Under the pieces are notes generated by a model that was not told the DNA's origin, searched no databases, and worked only from the letters and a program-made list of their open reading frames with translations. This document shows, in pieces, positions 13,621-23,203 of a stretch of 59,055 bases of DNA. Location of the stretch: NCBI GenBank assembly GCA_900316285.1, contig ONCG01000021.1, positions 1-59,055 on the forward strand. The letters run 5' to 3'. The first letter of the stretch is position 1; each line of letters begins with the position of its first letter. The translations under genes and the position numbers were made by a program. This DNA is from an uncultured Prevotellaceae bacterium (GTDB lineage Bacteria; Bacteroidota; Bacteroidia; Bacteroidales; Bacteroidaceae).

Positions 13621-15888
13621 TTAGAACACGAAGCCGAGGTTGATGAAGAAGTTGGCCTTCTTGGTAATGTTGCAATAGCTCAGCGTTGCACCCAGCGGAC
13701 CGAACATCGTGTTGTAGTAATAGCCGGCAGAGAAGCCGAGCATTGTGCGGTAGTCGAGCAAGTCGCTCAGTGCATCGGCATTCTGACCTGCGGCAACGCG
13801 CAAGAGCACGATGTTGTTCTGCGTGAGGTTCACCTGTCCTTGCAGTTGTGCAGCCAGGAGCTTATCCCATGCCATCTCGACGTGTCCGATACCTGCGAAG
13901 GGCACCTGTTGCTCAAAGTAGTGGCCGAACCACTCGCCACCAATCATATTGCTGATGATGAGCGGCGGGTTCTTTCCGAAGAGCATGCGTCCATAGAGCA
14001 TGGGCTGGAATGAAAGGTATTTGTTGGCGGCAAACGACATGCGCCACATGCCATAGAGCTCGCTGATGCCCGTATGGTCGTTCAGGGAGTAGAAGTTGTC
14101 GGTGTAATAGGTGAAACGTGCCATGAACTTCGCTCCTCGCGTGGGGAAGTACCACTCGTTCTCGCCATTGTAGTTGACCGTAGCGTAATAGTTGAAGAAG
14201 TGCTTGTTTTTGGGTATACTGATCTGGTGCTCCGGCAGGTCGTTGACAAGCAGGTTGCTATAAGTGTAGTAGTTCCACTCGGCACCAATGCTCACATCGA
14301 AGTTTCGCACCATGAAATTAAGAGGAGCCGCCTTGAAGGAATGATGGTTATAAGTGACGTTATAGCTCTTCGAACCATACTCATAGATGTTCACATCGTT
14401 GTGACGGAAGGCGTAGGACACCGTGGGACGCAGGAAGCTGGCGGGGTGGAAGCTCCAGTCGGCTTTTGCCATGATGCGCTTGCCGAGTCGGAGTGTGAAG
14501 TCGAGCTCCATCGGCATCTTTGCACGGAACGGCAGCGCGGCATTGGCCTGCAGCGCCACCATCTCTTCGTTATCGAAGCGTAAGCCGACACTCACCTGAT
14601 TGGTTTTCTTCTCGCCTCCCACGAAGCTGATTCTTGCTGCCGAGGTGCCATCGGGCAGCGGGATGGCATTGTTCTCGATGCGACAGTCGGCAGTCTTATA
14701 GAAGAGGTCGAGTCGCATGGCAGTGGTGATGAGGTCGGTGCGGTAGGTGTCGATGCTATCGCCTTCCTTCAGGTGGAACTTCGTACGGATGAACAACTCA
14801 TCGCCAGTATTCATGTTTTCAAATCGCAGCTGTCCGATCTTAAACGACGTGGGCGGCACGAGTGGTTGCCGATGAATGTGGATGCGAGGCATGGGCATGA
14901 TGGCTGTTGCCTCTTTCAGTTTGTTAGACAACGCCACCAGCTCGTCCCAATGCTCCATGGCCGCCTCCTCACCTCTGCGGATGAGTGTGTCGATAGCTGC
15001 ATGGTTGAAGGATGCCGAGCCATAACCGGTGGTGTTCACACGGATGGGAATATCGGTGATGGCGAGGTTATCGTCGTACTTGTTCTTACAGTTCACATCG
15101 ACAATCTGCGAGAGCACCGCTGCCGTTGAAGCGATGTCGTCGGCCGTCTTGGGCTTGGCCTGCACCGTCACACCGATGATGAAGTCGGCCCCCATCTGTT
15201 TGGCGATATCGGCAGGGAAGTTGTTACGCAAGCCACCGTCGACGAGTAATTTATCGCCCATGCGCACGGGTGAGAAGGCACCGGGAATCGACATACTGGC
15301 TCGCATGGCCGTGCTGAGCACACCGCTATGGAAGACGTACTCCGTGTTGTCGACGATGTTTGTTGCCACACAAGCGAAAGGAATGGGCAGTTTGTTGAAG
15401 TCGATGGAGTCGTTGTAGGGTGCCGTCAGCGCGTTGAACAACGTGCGGATGTTCTTTCCGATGATCACACCACCTTCCGAATCCAGCGATTTCTTCCCCA
15501 GGTTCAAGCTCGTGGAGATGACGTAAGTGTTCTTCTTCTCACGTTCCAGAAGACTCTGATGACTCAGGTCGTCCTTGTCGGAGAGCACATACGCCCAGTC
15601 CTGTACACGAACCATGGAATCGAGGCTGGCGGTGGTGTTGCCGCAGGCATAGAGTCCGCCGATGATGCTACCCATACTGGTACCCGTCACGATGTCGATG
15701 GGTATGCCAGCCCGTTCGATGACCTTCAGCGCACCAATGTGAGCCATGCCTTTCGCACCACCGCCGCTGAGCACGACAGCCACGCGCGGCCTCGGCTGAA
15801 ATGGTGCCTTTGATATCTCTTGTCCGCTGGTCTTCAACGCATGTCCCATGCAGAGACATGTCATCATGATCAATGCTGTTTTCTTCAT
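13621..15888 (-). CDS. Patatin-like phospholipase with BamA/TamA-type outer-membrane barrel
   Basis: The 755-residue product has a Sec signal (MKKTALIMMTCLCMGHAL). A patatin domain carries the oxyanion loop GGGAKG at 42-47, the nucleophile Ser71 in GTSMG, and DGG in KLLVDGGLRNNFP. A POTRA-like linker follows, then a C-terminal half of alternating strands ending in FINLGFVF, as in Omp85-type barrels. The layout matches the type V secreted PlpD/RssA-like family of Bacteroidetes, where the lipase is tethered to or passed through its own barrel. Substrate is presumably membrane phospholipid. A sulfatase gene ends 13 bp upstream on the same strand, so they are likely co-transcribed; the reason for that pairing is not clear. 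Confidence 0.9.
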   Translation of the reverse strand: MKKTALIMMTCLCMGHALKTSGQEISKAPFQPRPRVAVVLSGGGAKGMAHIGALKVIERAGIPIDIVTGTSMGSIIGGLYACGNTTASLDSMVRVQDWAYVLSDKDDLSHQSLLEREKKNTYVISTSLNLGKKSLDSEGGVIIGKNIRTLFNALTAPYNDSIDFNKLPIPFACVATNIVDNTEYVFHSGVLSTAMRASMSIPGAFSPVRMGDKLLVDGGLRNNFPADIAKQMGADFIIGVTVQAKPKTADDIASTAAVLSQIVDVNCKNKYDDNLAITDIPIRVNTTGYGSASFNHAAIDTLIRRGEEAAMEHWDELVALSNKLKEATAIMPMPRIHIHRQPLVPPTSFKIGQLRFENMNTGDELFIRTKFHLKEGDSIDTYRTDLITTAMRLDLFYKTADCRIENNAIPLPDGTSAARISFVGGEKKTNQVSVGLRFDNEEMVALQANAALPFRAKMPMELDFTLRLGKRIMAKADWSFHPASFLRPTVSYAFRHNDVNIYEYGSKSYNVTYNHHSFKAAPLNFMVRNFDVSIGAEWNYYTYSNLLVNDLPEHQISIPKNKHFFNYYATVNYNGENEWYFPTRGAKFMARFTYYTDNFYSLNDHTGISELYGMWRMSFAANKYLSFQPMLYGRMLFGKNPPLIISNMIGGEWFGHYFEQQVPFAGIGHVEMAWDKLLAAQLQGQVNLTQNNIVLLRVAAGQNADALSDLLDYRTMLGFSAGYYYNTMFGPLGATLSYCNITKKANFFINLGFVF

Positions 15889-15901
15889 ATTGTTTCCTAT
15901 T

Positions 15902-17575
15902 TTATTCTTTCACTTGTAGTTGCTTGCGATATCGGAGCAGCTCGCGCATGAGCTTGCGGGTGATGCGCTCGGTGCCGGGCTGCCCGTAGATATTGTTGAG
16001 CTCGTGGGGATCGGCCTGCAGGTCGTAGAGCTCGTAGTAGTCGATGTCGGGGTCGTTGGTGATGTACCCCGATTGTGCCATCCCCTTATAGCTGTTGTTC
16101 TCGCGCGTGCCGGCCTGCTGTTGGTACTTGTTCTCCTGCAGGGCACGTTCGCCGCCATGACCATAGAAGTGGATAAGCTTATAGCGGTCGGTGCGAACGC
16201 CGTCATGCTTGCGTGCCAGGTGCCAGGCGGGATAGTCGTAGTAGTGGTAGTAGAGCGACTTGCGCAGGCGCTTCTTTCCCTTGAACAACGCGCGCAGCGA
16301 GTGGCCCGTCATCTGCTTCGGCTGCTTCACACCGGCATAGTCGAGAAAGGTGGGCGCGTAGTCGATGTTCTGCACCATCGCCGTGCTGACGGTTCCTGCG
16401 GGAATGTCGCGTGGATAGCGCATGACGAGTGGCGTTCGCAGACTCTCCTCATACATGAACCGCTTGTCGAACCAGCCGTGCTCGCCCAAGTAAAAACCTT
16501 GGTCGGAGGCATAGACGACGATGGTGTTCTCGGCCAGGCCGTGTTCGTCGAGGTAGCGCAGCAGGCGACCTACGTTCTCGTCGATGCTATGAATGACGGA
16601 AAGGTAGTCGCGCAGGTATGTCTGGTACTTCCACTCCACCAGCGCCCGGCCGGTGAGGCTGTCGCGCTGGAAGCGGTTGTAGCGGTCGCCGAAGTATTGC
16701 TCGTAGGCCTTTCGCTCATCGGCATTCAGGCGGCCGTATTCAGCAATGGTCCGGCGGAAGCGGTCGACAGGGCGTCCCACCGAATCAACCTTCAAGTCGA
16801 GGGCCAGTTCCATGTCCTTGTCAATCGACATCTTCTGCGTGTGGGCGGCCGAGCCACGCGTGGAGTAGTCGTCCCACATGGTCTCGGGCAGGGGGAACTC
16901 GGTGTTGTCGTACATGCCCAGATACTTCACATCAGGAAACCAGCTGCGATGAGGTGCCTTATGGTGAACGAGCAGACAGAACGGCTTCGATGCGTCGCGA
17001 TGGTCGAGGAAGTCAATGGCGTGGTCGGTGATGAGATCGGTGGCATAGCCTTCCTCACGGATATACTTCCCGTCAGAGGTCGGACTCTTGAACTCCGGAT
17101 TCCAATAGGAGCCTTGGTCGTAGAGCACATGATAACTATCGAAGCCCTTCGGCTCGCACATGAGGTGCCACTTGCCAATCATGCAGGTCTGGTAGCCTGC
17201 CTGCTGGAGCAGTTCAGAGAAGAAGGTGCGCGTGGAGTCGATGCCTTCGAGCAGCATCTGCTGTCCGTTCTGATGGCTGTAGAGACCCGTGATGAGGCAG
17301 GCACGGCTGGGCGACGACAGCGAGTTTTCGACAAACGCCTGGTCGAAGCGCACGCCCTCGCGGGCAATGCGGTCGATGTTGGGCGTGGGAGCGAGGCGGC
17401 CGATGGGGTGACCATAGGCTGATACGGCCTGGTAGGCGTGGTCGTCGCTCATGATGTAGATGATGTTGGGTCTCTGCGAGCCGGCGCGTCCCTTTTGCGA
17501 CGCCGGTTGTGCAGCCACGTCGGGCAGGGTGTTCGCGGCGGCGAGCGCCAACAGCGGGAGTACTTTCTTTGCCAT
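15902..17575 (-). CDS. Exported Ser-type sulfatase
   Basis: This 557-residue arylsulfatase-superfamily enzyme has a Sec signal (MAKKVLPLLALAAANTLPDV). The metal site PNIIYIMSDDHAYQAVSAYG holds the Asp pair at 44-45 (shown: IMSDDHAYQ). The formylglycine motif is S87-S-P-S-R, so the residue oxidised to formylglycine is Ser and activation needs an anaerobic radical-SAM maturase (anSME). Further motifs are GKWHL, the DQGFYLGEHGWFDKR active-site segment and a C-terminal YELYDLQADPHELNN tail. The layout is that of glycan sulfatases such as N-acetylglucosamine-6-sulfatase or iduronate sulfatase, but the exact substrate cannot be read. No maturase or polysaccharide-utilisation genes are adjacent. It precedes the patatin gene by 13 bp. 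Confidence 0.9.
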   Translation of the reverse strand: MAKKVLPLLALAAANTLPDVAAQPASQKGRAGSQRPNIIYIMSDDHAYQAVSAYGHPIGRLAPTPNIDRIAREGVRFDQAFVENSLSSPSRACLITGLYSHQNGQQMLLEGIDSTRTFFSELLQQAGYQTCMIGKWHLMCEPKGFDSYHVLYDQGSYWNPEFKSPTSDGKYIREEGYATDLITDHAIDFLDHRDASKPFCLLVHHKAPHRSWFPDVKYLGMYDNTEFPLPETMWDDYSTRGSAAHTQKMSIDKDMELALDLKVDSVGRPVDRFRRTIAEYGRLNADERKAYEQYFGDRYNRFQRDSLTGRALVEWKYQTYLRDYLSVIHSIDENVGRLLRYLDEHGLAENTIVVYASDQGFYLGEHGWFDKRFMYEESLRTPLVMRYPRDIPAGTVSTAMVQNIDYAPTFLDYAGVKQPKQMTGHSLRALFKGKKRLRKSLYYHYYDYPAWHLARKHDGVRTDRYKLIHFYGHGGERALQENKYQQQAGTRENNSYKGMAQSGYITNDPDIDYYELYDLQADPHELNNIYGQPGTERITRKLMRELLRYRKQLQVKE

Positions 17576-17632
17576 ATGGTGGAGTGTCCAGTTTATTGAA
17601 TTGTCTCAGATAATCACGATGAGTTGACCGTT

Positions 17633-18622
17633 CTATTCGAAGCTGACATAAGGGCGCAGTCGGGCTATCACGTCAGCGGGGAACTCGGGTAGCATCTTCA
17701 GGTCGTCGAGGCTGTGAAGAGGGCCTTTCAGTCGCCGATAGTCGCAAATGGCACGAGCCTGATAGAAGTTGAGATACGGGTGCTGACGGAGCTTCGACAG
17801 CGAGAGCGTGTTGATATTCAGCTTGTGAATGTTGCCCGTAGCCACCTGGAAATAAGGCAGCGCATCTTCGGGAAAGCCCTCTATCTCGAGCAACTGTTCG
17901 GCAGAGACATAGCCGCCCAGCTGTTTGCCATAGGAGGCGATGCGGCGGGCGTAATAGCTGCCGATTCCAGGCACTTGCTTCAAGGCGGTAGTGTCGGCAA
18001 GGTTCAAGTCGACATGTTCGCCTGCCTTTAGCTTCACAGGGTAGCCGATGCGAGACGATGCCGTCGTTTCGTTCTTATCTGCTACTACTGCGTGGCCATC
18101 GATGGTCGACGCCTCATTCCGTCCTGCCGACGAAGCATAGAAGCCACTCTTGCCTCGAGGCCCTACCAGTTCGGCTGCAGGCCGATAGTCGGCAGAGATG
18201 CGGATGTAGGGCAGCAGCTCACGGTATTGCTTCTGCGTGAGTCCATAGAGGCGGGCGAAGTCGCTGGGCTCGCGGAACACCCCTCCCTTGCTCCTGTAGC
18301 GGTAGATGCTGCGCACCTGCCAGGGCTGCAGGCCCAACCGAAGCAGCTGGGTGCTATCGGCGGTGTTGGGGTCGAAGGTGAAGCGCTCGGCCTCCTGCAC
18401 AGGAACGGCATAGTAGGACTGGTCCTTCGCCTGCCGAGAGGCATGTGGGTCTTGGTCGCCGGTGGTCCTCTCTTCGCTCATGAGTTGTGAAGATGATGCC
18501 GACAAATTGTCATCGCCCCCGAAGAAGAAGACGAAGCCGAGATACAACAATAGCATCGCCAGCACTCCGATGAATGCTATGCGATCGCTCTTGTTGATGT
18601 AGAAGATTTCTCGGAACGTCAT
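17633..18622 (-). CDS. ComEA-like helix-hairpin-helix membrane protein
   Basis: The 329-residue protein has one N-terminal membrane helix (about 18-36, FIGVLAMLLLYLGFVFFF), a low-complexity linker, and at least three HhH units. The first is FDPNTADSTQLLRLGLQPW (residues about 90-110), the second VDLNLADTTALKQVPGIGS with ARRIASYG, the third INTLSLSKLRQHPYLNFYQARAI with a final LPEFPADVIARLRPYV. HhH domains bind DNA without sequence specificity; ComEA proteins do so in DNA uptake. Bacteroidetes genomes carry such long ComEA relatives, and their role in transformation is not established. It lies 57 bp upstream of the sulfatase gene. Confidence 0.8.
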   Translation of the reverse strand: MTFREIFYINKSDRIAFIGVLAMLLLYLGFVFFFGGDDNLSASSSQLMSEERTTGDQDPHASRQAKDQSYYAVPVQEAERFTFDPNTADSTQLLRLGLQPWQVRSIYRYRSKGGVFREPSDFARLYGLTQKQYRELLPYIRISADYRPAAELVGPRGKSGFYASSAGRNEASTIDGHAVVADKNETTASSRIGYPVKLKAGEHVDLNLADTTALKQVPGIGSYYARRIASYGKQLGGYVSAEQLLEIEGFPEDALPYFQVATGNIHKLNINTLSLSKLRQHPYLNFYQARAICDYRRLKGPLHSLDDLKMLPEFPADVIARLRPYVSFE

Positions 18623-18630
18623 GGGAGGGG

Positions 18631-18700
18631 TTGAGAGGTTGAGGGGTTGAGACGTTTAGAAGTTGAGAAGGGTTGAGAGAGAGGTTGAGAAGGGTTGAGA
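18631..18700. repeat. Irregular GGTTGAGAA tandem repeat
   Basis: TTGAG recurs at 18631, 18639, 18647, 18663, 18673, 18685 and 18695 with spacings of 8-16 bp, mostly as GGTTGAGA. It fills the gap between the ComEA-like gene and the protease gene; no fixed period. Confidence 0.5.
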
Positions 18701-18775
18701 AGGGTTATCTCTCCTCAGTGATACGTAAGCACCCCTATGGGTCGAGCGGAGGGGTTGAGGTTCCTCGCAAAGCGG

Positions 18776-20359
18776 CTACTGCTGATCAAGAATCTGCAGG
18801 GCTCGCTGCACGATGTGGTTTTGCTCGTTGATGATGGCGAAATACTCATTCATATCCCACAGGTCGCGGGCGATGAGTGCTTTCAGCTGCGTGCGCAACA
18901 TGGGAAGCGTCTGCTGCAACTCTTCATCGTTCTTGGGTTTCACTTTCTGCTTCTCGGCCTCAGCGACTACTTCGTCGACCATCTCTTGCGGCACGTTGAA
19001 GCCCGCACGGAAATCCTCAAACGAAGCATATTGCTTGCTGAGCTGTCGACGGTTCTTGTCGATGTACTTCAAGCTGGTGTTGATGATGACGCCCTTCGCA
19101 GCGAGCTGACGGTGGAAGAGTGTATACTGCGTCGTGTCGAGAGGTACGAAGAAATCGGGCATGATGCCACCGCCGCCATAGACGGTGCGATGAAGTCGCA
19201 ATGTCTCGTAACGCAGCGAGTCGGAGAAGTGAATGCTGTCCTGGGAATAGAGTTCGCCATGTTTGAATCGCTTCTCGATGTCTTCCTCGTAGTCGCGCTT
19301 CTCACCCTTCACGTAAGGCTTCTGAATGCAGCGGCCCGAAGGGGTGAAATAGTGGGCAACGGTGAGGCGAATCATCGAACCGTCGGGGAACTCGATGGGT
19401 CGCTGCACAAGGCCTTTGCCAAACGTGCGGCGGCCAACGACCTGTCCGCGGTCCTGATCCTGCAGCGCGCCGGTGACAATCTCGGCAGCCGATGCGGAAT
19501 ATTCATTGACGAGTACGACGATGCGACAGCCGGTACGAAGATGACCGTCGCCCGTAGCACGGAAGTCCTGGCGCGGCACGGAACGGCCTTCGGTGTAGAC
19601 GATGATATCATCTTTCTGCAGGAACTCGTTGGCAATCTGTGCTGCTGCCTGCAAGTAGCCACCGCCATTGTCCTGCAAGTCGAGGACGAGAGACTCGAGC
19701 GCTCCTTGATTCCTCAGCTTCTGCAAGGCCTCCATGAACTCTTCGTAGGTGGTGGCACCAAACGAACCGATGCGGATGTAGCCCACACCGGGCTTGATCA
19801 TATAGGCCGCGTCGAGGGTGTGAACGGGAATCTTGTCGCGTGTCACCGTAAACGACAACACGTCGCCGATACCGCGGCGCACCACGCCAAGCCTTACCTT
19901 CGAACCCTTCTTGCCACGCAGGCGCTTCATGATGTCTTCCTTCGACATCTTCACACCGGCGATGGCGGTATCGTTGACGCTAATGATGCGATCACCCGCC
20001 AAGATTCCTACCTTCTCGGACGGACCGTTCAGCGTGGGCTGGATGACAAGCAGCGTATCCTCAACCATATTGAACTGCACGCCGATACCCTCAAACGAAC
20101 CCTGCAGGGGCTCATTCATCGCCTTGGTCTCCTTGGCGGTGCTATAGGCAGAATGGGGGTCGAGCTTCTCAATCATGCCACGAATGGCATCCTCGACAAG
20201 CTTGTTTTCATCAACAGAATCAACATACAGATTCGTTATCGCCATCTCCGCCACCTGCAGCTTCCTAATCGGCGAGTCGTTGCCGAAGTTGAGGTGGAAC
20301 TGCGAACAGACGTTCATGCAACAGCACAACAAAAAGAAGACAAATATAGACTTTTTCAT
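18776..20359 (-). CDS. S41 carboxy-terminal processing protease
   Basis: A periplasmic serine protease of the CtpA/Prc family, 527 residues. It has a Sec signal with a Cys-rich core (MKKSIFVFFLLCCCMNVCSQ), an N-terminal helical part (LDPHSAYSTAKE), a PDZ domain (about 85-170, GSFEGIGVQFN, LAGDRIISVNDTAIAG) and a catalytic domain. The nucleophile is Ser in NEYSASAAEI and the general base Lys in RRTFGKGLVQ, 25 residues later. The C-terminal helical extension after VPLDTTQYT is typical of Bacteroidetes members. Likely role: processing or degradation of envelope proteins. No TAnnTTTG box is visible upstream, where a repeat cluster begins instead. Confidence 0.92.
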   Translation of the reverse strand: MKKSIFVFFLLCCCMNVCSQFHLNFGNDSPIRKLQVAEMAITNLYVDSVDENKLVEDAIRGMIEKLDPHSAYSTAKETKAMNEPLQGSFEGIGVQFNMVEDTLLVIQPTLNGPSEKVGILAGDRIISVNDTAIAGVKMSKEDIMKRLRGKKGSKVRLGVVRRGIGDVLSFTVTRDKIPVHTLDAAYMIKPGVGYIRIGSFGATTYEEFMEALQKLRNQGALESLVLDLQDNGGGYLQAAAQIANEFLQKDDIIVYTEGRSVPRQDFRATGDGHLRTGCRIVVLVNEYSASAAEIVTGALQDQDRGQVVGRRTFGKGLVQRPIEFPDGSMIRLTVAHYFTPSGRCIQKPYVKGEKRDYEEDIEKRFKHGELYSQDSIHFSDSLRYETLRLHRTVYGGGGIMPDFFVPLDTTQYTLFHRQLAAKGVIINTSLKYIDKNRRQLSKQYASFEDFRAGFNVPQEMVDEVVAEAEKQKVKPKNDEELQQTLPMLRTQLKALIARDLWDMNEYFAIINEQNHIVQRALQILDQQ

Positions 20360-20405
20360 TATTCTACTATTTATTATTTATTTGACATACAGAACCGTTT
20401 TTAGA

Positions 20406-20650
20406 GACATACGGGACTGAAGATTTTTTAGACATACAAGACATACGAACTATTATTTTTTGACATACGGGACAAACGAACATATATTTCTTAAACACAT
20501 GGGACAGACGATTTTTTAAGATATACGGGACATACGAACTATTATTTTTTGACATACGGGACAAACGAACATATATTTCTTAAACACATGGGACAGACGA
20601 TTCTTTTTAGATATACGGGACATACGAACAGAAGTTTTTGACATACAAAA
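20406..20650. repeat. GACATACGGGACAAACGAAC repeat cluster (left flank)
   Basis: About nine copies of a degenerate unit around GACATACGGGACAWACGAAC separated by AT-rich spacers. Within it, an 89-90 bp higher-order block is repeated almost exactly (20440-20528 and 20529-20618), with a partial third block from 20619. The same unit occurs in opposite orientation at 21110-21206 on the other side of the GxxExxY gene. Confidence 0.85.
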
Positions 20651-20683
20651 GAGACGAGGCAGATACGTTATAATTATATGGGG

Positions 20684-21067
20684 TTAATATTTGGGGCGGT
20701 AAATTCGGAACTTACGTTTGAATTCTATCTTTTGAGAGCCGAAGTTGATGAGGAGGCCATCGTCGATTCCTGTTGCCGTCAGGTAGTTGACGAGTTGCAC
20801 CTCATGAATCTTCTGCAGTATCTCCACCGCTTTTAATTCCAGAACCAGTCGCTTCTCGACGATGATATCAGCTTTGTAGTCACCGACGCTAATGCCATCA
20901 TAAAGAACGCTGAACGGCACTTCCGCTTCACACTCGATTCCATGCTTCCTGATTTCTATCAGTAGTGCGTTCCTATACACCTTCTCTTCATATCCTGGTA
21001 CCAACTGCTTCCTCACGTTCATGGCATAATCCATCACGTTTGTAATCAGTTCTTCTATATCTATCAT
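20684..21067 (-). CDS. GxxExxY family protein (PD-(D/E)XK nuclease-like fold)
   Basis: A 127-residue single-domain protein. The name-giving motif is G25-Y-E-E28-K-V-Y31, followed by VYRNALLIEIRKHG, the core VGDYKADIIVEKRLVLELKAVE (here in two parts: GDYKADIIVEK, LVLELKAVE), IHEVQLVNYLTATGIDDG and LLINFGSQKIEFKRK. The D...ExK spacing in ADIIVEKRLVLELK fits a PD-(D/E)XK-like site. The family is common in Bacteroidetes, but a biochemical role is, to my knowledge, not established. The gene sits alone between parE and the S41 protease and is bracketed by two clusters of the same repeat in opposite orientation. Confidence 0.88.
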   Translation of the reverse strand: MIDIEELITNVMDYAMNVRKQLVPGYEEKVYRNALLIEIRKHGIECEAEVPFSVLYDGISVGDYKADIIVEKRLVLELKAVEILQKIHEVQLVNYLTATGIDDGLLINFGSQKIEFKRKFRIYRPKY

Positions 21068-21109
21068 CTTACGTTGCTTTTATCAAAGTCCAGATTATCC
21101 TTTTATCTG

Positions 21110-21206
21110 AAACCTTATGTCCGTCTGTCCTTTATGTCTTAAATCCTATGTTCGTCTGTCCAGTATGTCTCAAAAACACTCGTTCGTCTGTCCAGTATGT
21201 CTCAAG
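21110..21206. repeat. GTTCGTCTGTCC-type repeat cluster (right flank, inverted)
   Basis: Three copies of GTTCGTCTGTCCAGTATGTC or close variants (the first reads GTCCGTCTGTCCTTTATGTC), spaced about 34 bp. They are the reverse complement of the units at 20406-20650. The last copy ends just before the parE stop codon region. Confidence 0.8.
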
Positions 21207-21213
21207 ACATCTG

Positions 21214-23187
21214 TTACATCTGTTCTTCCGGCAGGTCCTCTTCAATGACGAGGTTGTCGATGATGAAGTTTTGGCGCTCGGGGGTGTTCTTGCCCATGTA
21301 GTACTCCAGTAACTTCTGTACCTGGTCGGTCTTGTGGAGTGTCACCTGCTCGAGGCGTATGTCGGGTCCGATGAAGCCGGAGAACTCGTCGGGTGAGATC
21401 TCGCCGAGTCCTTTGAAGCGGGTGATCTCGGGATCGGGACCCAGTTCCTGGATGGCCGTCACGCGTTCTTCCTCGCTGTAGCAGTAGCGTACAACGAAGT
21501 CCGACTTCTTCAGGTTCGGGTTCTTCTCCTGCTGCTCGGCCAACTTCTGGTCTTCGGCTTCGAGCACCTCCTTGTTCTTGATCTTCGTGCGACGGTTGCG
21601 CACGCGGAACAGCGGCGTCTGCAAGACGTAGACATGTCCTTTCTTGATGAGTTCCGGGAAGAACTGCAGGAAGAATGTGATGATGAGCAACCGGATGTGC
21701 ATGCCGTCGACATCGGCATCGGTGGCCACGATGACCTTGTTATAGCGCAGCGAGTCGAGACCGTCCTCGATGTCGAGAGCTGCCTGCAGGAGGTTGAACT
21801 CCTCGTTCTCATAGACCACTTTCTTCGTCAGGCCATAGGTGTTCAGCGGTTTTCCTCTTAATGAGAACACAGCCTGCGTGTTCACGTCGCGACTCTTCGT
21901 AATCGATCCGCTGGCGGAGTCGCCCTCGGTAATGAAAATCGACGACTCTTCCTTTCGTGAGTCCTTCACGTCGCTATAGTGGATGCGGCAGTCGCGCAGC
22001 TTACGGTTGTGCAGGTTTGCCTTCTTCGCACGCTCGCGTGCCAGCTTCGTCACGCCTGCCATTGCCTTGCGCTCGCGCTCGCTCTCCTTCACCTTGTTCT
22101 CAATGGCCTCCGCCACTTCGCTATGTATGTGCAAGTAGTTGTCGACCTGCGTCTTGATGAAGTCGCCCACGTATTTGTTGATGGTCTCCCCACCCGGTGC
22201 CATCTGCGTAGAGCCCAGCTTAATCTTCGTCTGGCTCTCGAACATCGGCTCCTCCACGTTGATGGCGATGGCAGCGACGATACCATTTCGGATGTCGCCA
22301 TACTCGTATTTGCCGAAGAACTCCTTGATGGTGCGGGCAATGTGCTCCTTGAATGCACTCTGGTGGGTGCCGCCCTGGATGGTGTGCTGGCCGTTGACGA
22401 ACGAATAGTATTCCTCACCATACTGGTTGGCATGCGTCAGAGCAATCTCGATGTCCTCGCCTTGCAGGTGGATAACGGGATAGAGCGGGTCGTTGGTCAT
22501 GCGATCCTTCAGCAAATCCTCCAGACCATTGCGCGAAAGGATGCGCCGACCGTTGTACATGATGGTCAGGCCGGAATTCAGATAGGTGTAGTTGCGGAGC
22601 ATATTCTCCACGATATCGTCGTGGAAAGAGTAGTTCTTAAACAGCGTGTTGTCGGGTTCGAAGAAGATGTAGGTGCCCGTCTCGTCCTGCGTGGGCTGCG
22701 TCTTGTCACTCTTCAGAATGCCCCGTTCGAAAATAGCCGTTCTGACCTGTCCGTCACGATAGGAGCGAACCTCGAAGCGAGAGCTCAGGAAGTTCACCGC
22801 CTTGATGCCCACACCATTCATGCCCACCGACTTCTTGAACGCCTTCGAGTCGTACTTGCCACCCGTGTTCAGCTGGCTCACGGCCTCCACAAGTTTGCCT
22901 TGCGGAATGCCGCGACCGTAGTCGCGCACAGAGACGCGCAGGTGGTCGTCGATGTCGATTTCGATGCGCTTGCCGGCATTCATGCGGAACTCGTCGATGG
23001 AGTTGTCGATGGTTTCCTTCAGCAGCACATAGATGCCGTCCTCGGCATGCGAACCGTCGTCAAGGCGACCGATGTACATACCGGGGCGAGTGCGAATATG
23101 GTCTACGTCAGAGAGATGGCGAATCTCGTCATCTCCATATTTTACGTCTGTAGGGTTATCGATAATGGTTTTGTTTTCTTCTGCCAT
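21214..23187 (-). CDS. parE: DNA topoisomerase IV subunit B
   Basis: ATPase subunit of a type IIA topoisomerase, 657 residues. The GHKL ATPase domain is seen in VRDYGRGIP and [15 protein letters not shown] with the N-terminal [10 protein letters not shown]. The transducer domain carries QTKIKLGS. The TOPRIM domain has the catalytic ITEGDSASG and [12 protein letters not shown], and the C-terminus has [13 protein letters not shown]. It lacks the 160-residue insertion of proteobacterial GyrB and is shorter than Bacteroidetes GyrB, which favours ParE. No parC is adjacent. The upstream GNAT-like gene ends 16 bp before, so the two are an operon. An HTH-free Glu/Gln-rich end (EEDLPEEQM) closes the protein. 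Confidence 0.92.
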   Translation of the reverse strand: MAEENKTIIDNPTDVKYGDDEIRHLSDVDHIRTRPGMYIGRLDDGSHAEDGIYVLLKETIDNSIDEFRMNAGKRIEIDIDDHLRVSVRDYGRGIPQGKLVEAVSQLNTGGKYDSKAFKKSVGMNGVGIKAVNFLSSRFEVRSYRDGQVRTAIFERGILKSDKTQPTQDETGTYIFFEPDNTLFKNYSFHDDIVENMLRNYTYLNSGLTIMYNGRRILSRNGLEDLLKDRMTNDPLYPVIHLQGEDIEIALTHANQYGEEYYSFVNGQHTIQGGTHQSAFKEHIARTIKEFFGKYEYGDIRNGIVAAIAINVEEPMFESQTKIKLGSTQMAPGGETINKYVGDFIKTQVDNYLHIHSEVAEAIENKVKESERERKAMAGVTKLARERAKKANLHNRKLRDCRIHYSDVKDSRKEESSIFITEGDSASGSITKSRDVNTQAVFSLRGKPLNTYGLTKKVVYENEEFNLLQAALDIEDGLDSLRYNKVIVATDADVDGMHIRLLIITFFLQFFPELIKKGHVYVLQTPLFRVRNRRTKIKNKEVLEAEDQKLAEQQEKNPNLKKSDFVVRYCYSEEERVTAIQELGPDPEITRFKGLGEISPDEFSGFIGPDIRLEQVTLHKTDQVQKLLEYYMGKNTPERQNFIIDNLVIEEDLPEEQM

Positions 23188-23203
23188 TTGATTACTTCAC
23201 TTT

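Noticed and set aside
15920-17422. 500-codon open frame on the plus strand opposite the sulfatase
   Set aside because: It is an antisense shadow of a gene with clear sulfatase motifs; its own product is low-complexity and lacks any family signature or promoter.
18737-20404. 555-codon plus-strand frame opposite the S41 protease
   Set aside because: Antisense to a protease gene with intact catalytic motifs; no independent support.
20360-20683. CRISPR array
   Set aside because: The repeat units vary and the spacers are AT-rich and partly duplicated; there is an 89-bp block duplication and no cas genes.
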